DNA of 64,000 nucleotides, from the NCBI GenBank assembly GCA_021234155.1, contig JAJEKV010000074.1, positions 2,058,203 to 2,122,202 on the forward strand. Direction: 5' to 3'. The notes under the pieces were generated by a model that worked only from the letters and a program-made list of their open reading frames with translations, searched no databases and was not told where the DNA came from. This document shows positions 31,960 through 42,251 of this stretch, piece by piece (positions within the stretch are counted from its first letter, which is position 1; each line of letters starts with the position of its first letter). Origin of the DNA: Isoetes taiwanensis (Eukaryota; Streptophyta; Lycopodiopsida; Isoetales; Isoetaceae). The position numbers and the translations under genes are program-made.

Positions 31960-33900
31960 CGCAAGGATGGTTTACTCAAAATTCCAAAATTCATGTTTTT
32001 TCTCAAAGTAATTAATTCTTGCTTAATACTTACAGCAGCTCTATGATCCTTTGGGGAAACTCGAGCAGCAACACCTCTGCAGATAGGCCAAGTGCTGGAA
32101 ATCATGAGGTCAACGCCATCCAAGACTTACACCATAGCATCTATTTCAATGGGAAGACAACCGACTTGGATGGCATGCATGCGGAGTTGCTCAAATGGGC
32201 AGGGCCGCCATAGTGCAAATCCTAACTGCATTGTTCAACAGGGCATTACGGTAAGGCTTCCCCCGCGGTGGACCACTAGCGGGGTTGTTCCTATCTACAA
32301 AGCAGGTGATCCATACTACCCGACCAATTCTGAACAATCATGGTCATTTTACTATTTGCAAAATTGTTGGCCGGCATTATTGAAAAGCAGTTAATGAGGT
32401 GGCCAGAGGTATGAGCCCTAACGCAGGCAGGATTCAGGCCCTGACACTCGACCATTGACCACATGTCTACATTGCAAACTTTAGTGGAAGATAGCAGGAA
32501 TAACTGGCAGCACCTGTATTGTTGTCGCATTGACTTTGCCAAGGCTTTTGGCACTGTGCCTCAGGAAAAGCTGTAGGAAATATTGCGACAGTTGGAGGTC
32601 CCTATGGACCTACAAAAATGCAGTATGTAGGTTGTATGAGACATGAAGAAGCTAGTTGAAATCCTCAAACCAACCATTCAGCAGTAGTATTGGGGTCAAC
32701 CAAGATGCCCTCTCTCCCCCCACACTGTTTGGCTTTACATTGATCAGTTGAAAAGCTGGCTTGTGGAGAATGGAGGCGTGGGGGAGGGGGGAGAGGGCTC
32801 AACTTATGTATCAGTTTACTAGGTAGCTTAGTTTACACCTTGGAAGACATGCAATGCCATCTGGATGCCCTGAACACTTTTTGCCAGGCCACTAATATGT
32901 TTGTCAATCTAGCTAAGACTGGTGTTGCTTGTCTCGTCCTCATGTCAGCCAAGGCCTCCCTCATATACTTATCGAGGCTAAAATATGGAGGTAACACCCA
33001 CCTACGAGTGCTTGGGACTGGAGTTTCCTTCTACCATACTGGGATACTTCCATCTAGCATACTGGGATACTTCCATCTAGCTAGGAGTGACAGTGGCTTG
33101 AAAAGCAATGTATGCGATATAGAACAACAGCCACAAAGCATAGTTGTATGACTGGGCCCATTAGTCGCACTTGTTCAGCGACTTGATGGAGCCCATTTTT
33201 ATGGGATCAAAGTCTAAAGCTTAATAATATCTCTGGCCATTTGGAATGACTTGGAGCAGGTGCATATTTCCTTCCTCGCTCGGGCACTTGGGGTCAAATC
33301 CACAGTCCCATACCAGATTCGTTTGCAGGAGACAGTTTCTTGCCTCTTTGGAGGGCAGCCCTCGATCGCCACCTCATATCTTTTCAGAAGGTGTCGGTAT
33401 GGATGATGCTTGTCTCCCCAACTTGGCTTATATTGTGGAAATGGGCTCGCAACATCTCAAAGCATGCTGGAAGGAGAAGCGAGCTCAGTGGCGAGCCCGA
33501 TAGAATGTGCAGGAGCACATGTACATAAGGTGTAAACAGAAAGAGGGTCGCCATAACGTGAGGCAGTACCTTGATGCTTGTTTCCTCAGTAAGCTTTAGG
33601 ATGCCAACGCCCTGGAACAGGTCAAGACAACACCCTACTAGTGCCAGATAAACCCCATGCTTGCATGTGGTTCAAAAGGTACGCGTATGCCCATTTGCCG
33701 ATAAAAAGACACAGACTCGTCGCATCAATTCGCACCAGGGCCCATAGCCTTAGAATTAAGATATGCAGATGGTTTGGGGAGGCATGCCACGAGAGACTTT
33801 GTTAGTGCTGCCAATTTGGAATCATTGAGGATGAGTGCCACAATCTCTAGAGCTGTATATGATTTGATCAATTGTTAATCCATTTTTACAGACTCAACTT
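31960..33900 (+). mobile_element. LINE reverse-transcriptase relic
   Basis: Order of pieces: TDLDGMHAELLKWAG (start of reverse transcriptase), WTTSGVVPIYKAGDPYYPTN, ALTQAGFRP, DFAKAFGTVPQEKL, then a thumb region. After that come KACWKEKRAQWRAR and YIRCKQKEGRHNVRQYLDAC near 33440-33590, and a degraded Cys/His end. This is the ORF2 layout of a non-LTR element with many frameshifts and stops. The endonuclease and ORF1 are not seen. A 22-bp tandem duplication lies at 33036-33079. The G-rich segment at 32781-32800 sits between broken frames. Confidence 0.75.
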
Positions 33901-34190
33901 AAGGTTGAGGTAAAGATCATCTAGCTATGATGAAAGCATGTTTGTGGCCACTCCTCACTAAATCCGAAAAGAAACAAGATGTTGACACGTGGAGGGGTTG
34001 CCCCTCTTGTGGCTGCAACTTGTACTAGATCAAGTTATGAGGTGCAAATTAGCTTGCAAATTTAAGTGCAAAATCAATCAAAGCAATTTCATTAGGTTTT
34101 ATCCTAGCAATCTTATCCATGCTTGGTATAGCTCATCATAATCATAATGCCATAAGCTTCATCGACATCACAGTATTGTAATAGAATTCT

Positions 34191-34274
34191 ATAGGACATT
34201 GTTTTAAGTGTGTATATATATGGTCATGTTCCATAGGACATTGTTTTAAGTGTGTATATATATGGTCATGTTCC
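34191..34274. repeat. 42-bp perfect tandem duplication
   Basis: The unit beginning ATAGGACATTGTTTTAAGTG and containing TGTGTATATATATGG is present twice without a mismatch. It lies between the LINE relic and the 3' end of the phosphoglycerate-mutase-like gene. Confidence 0.9.
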
Positions 34275-34434
34275 GCACTAACCAGTCAAGCACCGTTTGA
34301 AGACCATGCAAGTACCTCATGTATGTGCATATTCATGTTACATGTTTAATTGAAATTCATCTTATCATTATTGGACTACGTTTTCAATGTTGTATTAGAA
34401 TTTCAGGTGTTGCACGGTTTCAAATCTGTGGACA

Positions 34435-37023
34435 TTATTTCCAACACTTTGGTGGAGTACTGCATTTTCGAAGGCCAGTTACTAGTGGAGGTGGAGTTGG
34501 TAATGTATTAGCATCAACGAACCTCACTTCCCCAGGAGCAAATGCCAGATCACTATGCCTGTATAACATCAACTCAGCTGATAAGTTTCATACATGCTAT
34601 GAGAACATTAGCACCTACAAGCAAATTGAGACATTAACTGCTTTCTAAGCTACCAAATATTTAAATGTGCAAATACAATCACAACATGCAATTTGAAATA
34701 AAGAAGAAAAACCAGGCTGTGTTGAAGACCAATATATCTTCATCTTTTTGACATGGAGTAAATACTAGCTGATATGGAGGATACAATACAACACATCTAA
34801 TATCTTGTGCTGAATGGATGCTACTAAGAATCAGTTTCAACTTTCAAAAACTGATTGTGGAGTGCGCAACGCGAAGAAATATCAGACCACTTTCCAATAT
34901 GGCTCAGAGCTTACCCTCTATTACAGTGTCGCCAAAGCATAGTAAAAAAAAGCTAGCATATGGATGGTACTAGCACAAGTTAAGGAATTAAAAGAGATGA
35001 ATTTAGTAGAGTACCATACCTGCGAAGATCCAGACCAGTTAAGCCTGCTTGAAGAATAGACAGATTATCTGAGTCTGGTGATACAATAATTACTGACTGT
35101 CCTGAAAATTGCGTCTCTAATATTGACATTAGCTGTGTAACTCGTACAAAAACATCTTTCACACTCTCATTCGGTGTTCCATCTGTGTTTGGAAAAGGTC
35201 GTATATCTGGAGACTGCAGGTCAGTCTTATATATCTGCCAAGGAGATTGCCAATTAGTGTCAACAAGGATAATCATTCAAAGAATTATTTTTTTTATTAA
35301 TGTCTACTAAAGACCCGCAAGGTCTATGAGACCAGATGAATCTAACATCTTAGACCTATTTGGAGGGCATCATCTTCCTTAGCATTAAAATAACTACAAT
35401 AGACAAAAAGACATAAACATAATGGTACTTTGTCACTTTGAGATACGCTCTGGTATCGGCTTTTGATCTCTTGCTACACATGTGCTCTTCTGAAATGACT
35501 GCTCATGTTTTGTATACTGTGCAGTTTTTTCTTTTAGAGACCGTTACCGTCACCCCTTCAGGATCAGTGCACTTCCTTTTCTCTTAACGGTCCTCATTCA
35601 CACTATGTTCCGGATCCAGGGTCTTCCTCCAACAATGAAGAATGCTCTTTCCTTTTGAAAAAATTCGTGGATACACCTTTCTGGTCATAATATCTCATAA
35701 GCTGCTGCGGAGTTATTGGATCTCTAAAGAGGCAGTGATGTAACAAGCAGGGAACAACCACTATATATACTTTATGAAACTTCTGCTTGGATTATATGCC
35801 ATGCTTTGACCACTATAAGTGGTGCATGGCTTCATGTGAATTATAGCAGCTGAAGGCCTATCAATCAAGTAGAGAACTGTTTACCTCTTACACATAGCAA
35901 ATATTTAAAATTGGCTGATTGACAAATAGCTCAATTTCTGCTCTAACAGTCCATGTTCACATTTAGACTAAATTTGCCCTCTCCGATACATGCATGCTTG
36001 TTCAAAATTTGTTCAGAGCCAAGAGATGGCATGAAACCCTTCAGTAATGGTGCTAAATAACCATGACAGCTCCTGGGATAGTATTTTATCATCGATGTAA
36101 TATCATTGAAGATGTAAACAAAGGTCACAAGAAATGCCATGAACTAAAAAATGACATAATAACCTCATTAACTGCCTGTAGCTCCCTCCCTTCATAAGAT
36201 CCGTAACCACGTGCATCCAAAAAGCTATATTCTGGGACAAGACGGCTGTGAAATTGGATACAGGCTTATTAGGTAAGCATAGTAGTACATTGACTTGCCC
36301 TTTGTATAAAAAACGGCAAAATTGATTCAATCATGTGGTTCTCATACAGGATATGCATATTTGGCCCAAATATCAGACATGCATAATGTCAAATGTTTAT
36401 GCCTGAAACTAAATGGTGGAATAAGAATGCAAACCTTCGGGACACGTTGTTGATGTAAGAAATCAATTCACCAGTCTGATATGCCCTTTGAGTAATAGAA
36501 GCCCATATCCAACAATTTCCAGCACATGCTCCCATTTCTTTCAAGTGTAGAGCGCCCTTTAGGCTTTGCTGTGCCCCTTCCTTAGACAACCCATTATCAA
36601 TGGATGTTTTGGCCACTGGGTTCGTGTTGATAATCCCTCTTCTCTCAAATTCAGACTCTCCAGCTCTCACTAAATAATAACTGATCAACTAACAACAGAC
36701 TCTAGATTACACCGCGGCAGAATCATCACTAGCATCTGCAGAAATGCTCAAACTCACCTGTTGTTTAACTGGCTAGGTGGCATTAGGAATAAACCTCCAC
36801 CTATAGCCTGCTCGTTGTGGAAAGGTGCTAAGGTGAGAAAGCTGGATAAAGTGAAAGCCGTAAGAAGCCGTGCTAGGCGAACTCCGACCTGAAATTTATC
36901 CGGCAAGGTCATAGCCACAATGGGTTTTTGAACCCAATTCTTGTGAGGTCTTTCAGAACCTAAAGGTTGCAGCTTCTGTGGAGAAATTGAATTAAAAAGA
37001 TGAGTAGTAGTAAGGATGAACAT
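34435..37023 (-). CDS. phosphoglycerate-mutase-like protein, catalytic histidines replaced; complete five-exon gene
   Basis: Exons (complement) 36758-37023, 36435-36680, 36164-36245, 35020-35234 and 34435-34558 join to 310 codons plus stop. All introns are GT-AG and all phases agree. The ATG at 37023 is the first after an in-frame stop. Residues 1-88 are Ser/Thr/Arg-rich with a hydrophobic stretch (LLTAFTLSSFLTLAPF), like an organelle-targeting peptide. The histidine-phosphatase fold follows. The RHGE motif is replaced by RAGE (residues 94-97, in YYLVRAGESEFE), SITQRAYQTGE is at 150-160, and PEYSFLDARGYGSYEGRELQ at 174-193. The usual second catalytic histidine segment reads VSPDSDN (249-255), with Pro where His is expected. 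It ends in HSDLAFAPGEVRFVDAN and a Pro-rich tail. The same substitutions occur, as far as I recall, in the plant family it resembles, so a non-catalytic role is likely. Confidence 0.88.
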
Positions 37024-37469
37024 CTTGCAGTTTTGTGGATCCCAAGAATCCCACAACCATGAGGCTTTCTTGAAAACCACTTACATTACATTCCGCGTTC
37101 TTTGCCAATGGTATGTTTACATGTGGCGTTGATTCTTTTAAAGGAAGTAATATAGATTTTGCATTTAATTTTTCATGACATTTCCAAGATTTTACCCCAC
37201 ATTCTGCCTATCCCTCAAACGTTCTATTCACCTAGAAACTAGTTACTCGAAGTTATGGCTCAGTGTCCAATCTGATAATGCCACATGGCACATCTTCAGA
37301 CTATGAATTCACAGCAAGCATCGCCGCAGAAATTCTACTCGAATGTTCGGCAATTTACATCTGACATAATGAAAATGCGACTTCAGGTGACATTCTCATG
37401 TGGAAACACTGGCAACGTGCTAATACACGAAGGCAGTGTTTTCACATGAGGACGTCACCTACATTGACA

Positions 37470-37800
37470 TAATTGTATACGTAAAGAACAGTTAGGTGCT
37501 GTTCTGCCCTCTCGTCCAACGCTATGCCGCCAAGTGGCAATTTTTAGGGGACATTCATTTCCAGGGAAGTATAGTAACAAAATTACTCATTGTTTTTTGT
37601 GGCGATTCTCTGCTCCAGCCGTCGGATGGCTGACATGTGGCACAGAACAGCACCTAACTGTCCTCCACGTTATAAGGAAGCCCATTTAGTGGGCTTTCTT
37701 GCTGTGTCAACAGGGCTCCGCGATGCCGCGCGTCGCCCTGTTTCCACAACAGGAAAGCCCACTAAATGGGCTTTCCTATATACGTAAACATCAAGTGGCA
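37470..37800. repeat. foldback element (nested inverted repeats, MITE-like)
   Basis: Arms 37671-37716 and 37735-37780 are inverted copies with few mismatches (left starts TATAAGGAAGCCCATTTAGT) around an 18-base GC-rich loop. Each arm itself contains the palindrome AAGCCCATTTAGTGGGCTTT. A second inverted pair (GAACAGTTAGGTGCTGTTCTG at 37486-37506 and its complement at 37643-37662) encloses the left side. TATACGTAAA occurs at both outer sides in the same direction. It has no coding capacity and lies 450 bases upstream of the phosphoglycerate-mutase-like gene start. Confidence 0.75.
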
Positions 37801-38130
37801 ACATTGTTGTCCCCTCTTCCAATCCTATGCTGCCACATGGAATATCTTCTTTTAGGGAATGTTAAGCTTGAAAGTGATTTTCTTATTTGCTCTCAATTCT
37901 CATTGTACATTTCTATTTTACTTGACGTTTTGCAAGTTTTTTACTCTACATTCTATAATTTCAAAATTAAACATAGAATGTTCAGTACAAATATAGTTAA
38001 ATCCATAAATCTACATTAGGGGAGGGTCGCCATCGACGGCGCCGGTCCTATTTGCGGACGCAAGGCAGAATTCATACGAGTTTTAAAACGGCGGAGAAAA
38101 ATTTGTAGGGTTGCTATTGAAGGCTCCAAC

Positions 38131-38200
38131 AAGTGACTACAGAGGGCTCCGCCATAGCCGATAAAAAGTGACTACAGAGGGCTCCGCCATAGCCGATAAA
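38131..38200. repeat. 35-bp perfect tandem duplication
   Basis: The unit AAGTGACTACAGAGGGCTCC followed by GCCATAGCCGATAAA is present twice. It carries the GCCATAGCC motif that also clusters at 31.3-31.8 kb. Confidence 0.85.
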
Positions 38201-38297
38201 AGCTTGAAGAGTCTGCTACAGCCGGTAAGGAGTTGCGCGGGATCATTCTGTTCTGAGGGCACAGGTAGGCATATATTTGTAGTTGATATGCAAGAAA

Positions 38298-38680
38298 TTA
38301 ATGCTTGTAAAACTCTGGAGTCTGAGATGTTTGGGGTCCTCTAATACCGTTCTTTTGAACATACACTCCTGAATATGCACCGTCTGAAGTAAGTGAACCA
38401 AGTGAAGCGTTCTTTACTTCCTCCCATTGCAACTGACTAGACTGACTATATTTACTATCTGCTAAACCAGCTTTTTCACTTATTAGCAAAGCTGATTTTG
38501 AGGTTAATTCGAACCATGACATGCATCCACATTTACGAATGTCTTCAGACAGTGTCTTGGTAAGTTTCTGAGAATGCTTGCTGTCAAAAACATGCAGAGC
38601 TTGAAGAAAAGACATAAAGACTTCACAGGAAAACAGAAAAAATTATCAGTTAAGTTGCTTACTTCATTCAATGCACTGAA
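38298..38680 (-). CDS. unrecognised coding exon(s)
   Basis: The minus strand has a 105-codon frame (ATG at 38615) with protein-like composition: MSFLQALHVFDSKHSQKLTK, then CMSWFELTSKSALLISEKAG and LGSLTSDGAYSGVYVQKNG, and a stop. Just upstream, LWRLQFSALNE could be joined to it through a GT...AG pair only about 42 bases apart, which is very short for a plant intron. I recognise no domain. It may be the last exon of a gene that lies further right, or a retro-copied piece. Confidence 0.35.
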
Positions 38681-39169
38681 CTGTAGGCGCCAGAGCGGTG
38701 AATGGCTGATTCAAATGAAGTTATAGTACATAGTTAAGGGAAGAGTCAAATTCCCTATATCCCCAAGGGTTTTAGAGTCACATAATCATTACATTCAAAC
38801 CAAATCCATTCCTGAAGCAAATCTATACAGCTGAGATTAATGCTGTTTTGACAAATTTTAATCTTTAATCTTAATCCTGTGCTATCGGTGTCGGGTTTTT
38901 CAGATTTGAATTGTTATAGCCTCCATTAGGTGTATCTTTAAGATGTTGTCATGTTAACGGGCATTAATGGGCACGGGTTCATAATTGAAAATCCTTTATT
39001 TCATGACAAAAAGCTCCTAGTTGTGCCAATGCCTCTTGACTCCTTATGGACTGGATAGCATAATTGTACATCAAATTTCTTGATCTTGTTGTCCTCGTAA
39101 TGAAGATAGTAACACTCAATAACTAGCATATTACATCGGTGTTCTCTTTGGAATGTGGGGGCAATAAGT

Positions 39170-40180
39170 CATTGCAAACTGTCGACTTGAGCATCTTTGT
39201 ACAATGTCCTCAAATCCAGTTTTGAACTTTTGATAAACCGCGTCTCTTTTAGAGGCACAATAAGTGTTTGGCGGGCTTCCCTTTGGGATGTTTGCGGCAT
39301 GGACGGAATGATTACAAGGTTTGCTAGAAATGAATTATCCCTTGAAGCATTCAACCTGCTTTGAACATATGAAAAAAGATGCAAAAAAAGGTGATCTTTG
39401 TCCATGTTAGTTTGCGGTTTGAAAGTTTATTACCCGACATGGGAGAGCTGTTAGAAAGGGTCGAGATACATCTTTGGAATTGCTCATGAAGGCCCTAAAA
39501 ACGAACCACGCAATTGAATATGGAATGTTAGTTCGAGCTAGATCATTAATAGTGGCCTTGAGTTAGACCCCTTGTTGGTAACTCCCTTGTTGATATATTC
39601 TCTCGAACATGGTACCTTGAGGAGGCACAAAATATATTTAATAGACGCAAAATTAAGATATTTGTGTTGGGTACAAGCGATTGTAGGTTATACTCGGTAT
39701 GGAGATGGGCTCCGTGCATTAGAACTTTCAAGAAATGCAGTATAAAAGTCTAAGACCAGAGACGGACATTTTCGAGTATTTAAGAGGCATGTGGTGACAT
39801 GGAAGCATTAGGGCATGAAAGATTCTTTCATAATGAGATCATAAGAAATGGACTTGATTTGACATTGTGGTCATGGCTAGCCATTTGTTGATATGCATGC
39901 CAAGTGTGGAAACCGGACATGGCAAGATGGTTATTCGAGGAGTCTCTAAATAAGAATGTGGTTTCATGGACCGCAATGCTTGCGCTATTATCGCAGTCGA
40001 ACAATGTTAGCTTGGTTGAAGAATGCTTCAATGGCATGCAGAAAATGCGCATTAAGCCAAATGATAGAGTCTTACTAGCATTCTTTCTACATGTAGCCAT
40101 GTTGGCTTTGTTGATGAAGGTTGTTGTTACTTCAAGTCAGGTCAATGATAGAAGAACATGTTTTGATAACTGTTAAACAT
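39170..40180 (+). pseudogene. PPR (PLS-type) pseudogene
   Basis: In shifting frames the + strand reads AAWTEMITRFARNELSLEAF, then GLELDPLVGNSLVDIF and LEEAQNIFNRR, then HNEIIRNGLDLTLW. Last come the best-preserved segment DMARWLFEESLNKNVVSWTA and CFNGMQKMRIKPNDRVLLAF. This order of short PPR units (KCG...A..F, NVVSW.AM, GM....I.P) is that of plant organelle RNA-editing type PPR proteins. Frameshifts and stops occur about every 100-200 bases, and no start or C-terminal E/DYW domain is visible. Confidence 0.65.
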
Positions 40181-40774
40181 TATTGTCAAATTCAAGATCG
40201 TTGCTAAGAGATATTTATCAAGTTTATTTAAAAAAAATATTGCTTGTCCTTCAACTTTCTTCGTGGCCTATCATGGCAGCCTTCAATGGGCACCCTGGTA
40301 TCCTAGGGGGCTGCCACCTCAGCCCTGGTGGTACCAGTACAAGCAATATGATATGGCCCAACTATCTACGCTGCTGTATGTCATCACATAGATCGACATA
40401 CAGGTCCAGTTTATCCACATCCAAGTGACAGCGATAAAATGTGGACTCTGCATGAGGGAACTAGCATGCTGCCATAAGGAGGGTGTTGCCACTGCAATGT
40501 CTGACTCGTATCCACATGTAATGATTGTGTCTGTCCTCTTGTGCAAGGAGACAGATGGTGCCAGTGTTTTTATACAATAGCAAGCGGTACCCCCATGTTC
40601 AAAGGTATATTGAAAAGATGAAAAAGAAAACATTTTACAGTTGGAATTGCCATCAATTTATGTCAAATTCTGTCAAATAAGAGTGGAAGCAAAGTGGAAC
40701 TCATTTCACCTCCTTGCCTATATTGTCTCATCTATAGCTTGCTATGTATTTAAGTGTAATGGCCTATGAAAGGA

Positions 40775-41220
40775 ATAGAATAGAATAGTTTTTTAACGTC
40801 CACGGAGACCAATAGGTCATGGGACCCATACAATGGGCTAGTACAATCATTACTACTAGGATTAAAAAAACCCCTACCTCGAAAGGTTTTCAAGGGAAAA
40901 ACCTTTGCAGTAATGATGATACTAGACAAGCTTAGATATGGAATGCTAAGGTCGAAAAATGATTCCGGACTATCTCAAAAGCAGGGCAACTCAGAAGAGT
41001 ATGGCTTTCATCTTCAATAACCTGTAACTGGCAACAGGCACATAGTCTCGCTTCTCGCGGCAATTGCGGCCGCTCCCATCTACCTGTCTCAATCCGTAGC
41101 CTGTGGGACCCCGTGCGAATTGATGCAATAGCTACAAGCTTGTTCCTGGACAATGAAGCAAGCAAATAAGCTTGGGGCCCAGATTATGCCTTCCTTTCTA
41201 TTATACGTACCGAGTAAGCA
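40775..41220 (-). mobile_element. LINE 3' end with pentanucleotide tail
   Basis: On the minus strand, SIRTGSHRLRIETGRWERPQ and LCACCQLQVIEDESHTLLSC form the zinc-binding end of a LINE ORF2, closing at RNHFSTLAFHI. After the stop there is a 3' UTR of about 130 bases and then repeats of CTATT (GAATAGAATAGAATAG on the + strand at about 40780-40790). Such a short-repeat tail instead of poly(A) is a known ending for several LINE clades. The 5' part is missing, as is usual for truncated LINE inserts. Confidence 0.75.
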
Positions 41221-42170
41221 ACGATAAAAAGATGGATGTTATTACTGAGCAAGCAATGATAAAAAAATGGATGTTCTAGCTATTGCATCAAATAGTACTA
41301 AATGCATAATAAGAGCAAAAGGCAATAGGTAGATATATACACACATGACTATATAATCATTAATCCTGGCCCCGCTATACATCCATTTTTATGGACACAA
41401 CCATTAATGCCCGTTAGCGTTTAGATTTTTATGGACACAACCATTAATGCCCGTTAGCGTTTAGAATTCCAGATTTAGGGTTTGGAGTTTAAAGGTAGGG
41501 TTTTATAAGTTTATGTGTATCATATTGTCAATACAACCAATGGTTACAATTTACCAAATAACATAGTCACTAAGGCTCGACATTGGTTTAGGGTTTGTAG
41601 ATCTTGTGTTGGATGAGTTCACACATGGAGAATGATCAAACAACGAATGTCATGACAATGTATCAACGAATGTCATGACTCCATCCCTTGCTTGCTAGGT
41701 CTTTATTAGTTGTAGTGGCCTATGACATTATCCATTATGTTTTATACATATACACATTTTTTGATGTTATAAGATTGACATGTTATAGAAAAACAATCAT
41801 AAGTGCAAGTGATTAACATGTTACTAATGCTAATGTGATCAATCTCCAATTATTCAAGCCTTAGTTAACATGAAAATCAAGCTAACAAGCATCTTCATAA
41901 CATGATGGTTATAGGCTTAAGCTTATTGGCCTATGCTATAAATCCGAACAGAAGGATCTATAAAAGCATTCACAAGTGCGGATGCACAAGTTTTGTAAAT
42001 GTAGATACAACTACATATGTTTGATAAAGCACCAAATAAATGTTAGTGGGTACATTATTCAAAATACGAATAAAAACATTATGACCCTACTTATGTGTGG
42101 CAACACCGGGGGGAGGTTTACTAGTTGTAGTTTAAGTCTTCTGTTTTAAATACTGTTAGCAAAAGGTTTC
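41220..42170. other. intergenic, AT-rich, with a 40-bp tandem duplication
   Basis: 41385-41424 is repeated exactly at 41425-41464 (unit starts ATTTTTATGGACACAACC). No gene is seen. This is the upstream region of the PPR gene; I cannot identify a promoter with confidence. Confidence 0.5.
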
Positions 42171-42251
42171 ATTGGCAAAAGGTTTGAAAATAAGAAAAGA
42201 CAGCCTCCCAGGAGAAACAGATTCATGGTTTAGGTTTTGCTTTTCCTGCCA

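Noticed and set aside
36103-36330. 75-codon minus-strand ORF as a separate gene
   Set aside because: It is an out-of-frame reading across exon 3 of the phosphoglycerate-mutase-like gene.
42237-42251. Start of the PPR protein five codons further upstream
   Set aside because: The codon at 42237 is TTG. The first ATG in the frame is at 42252.
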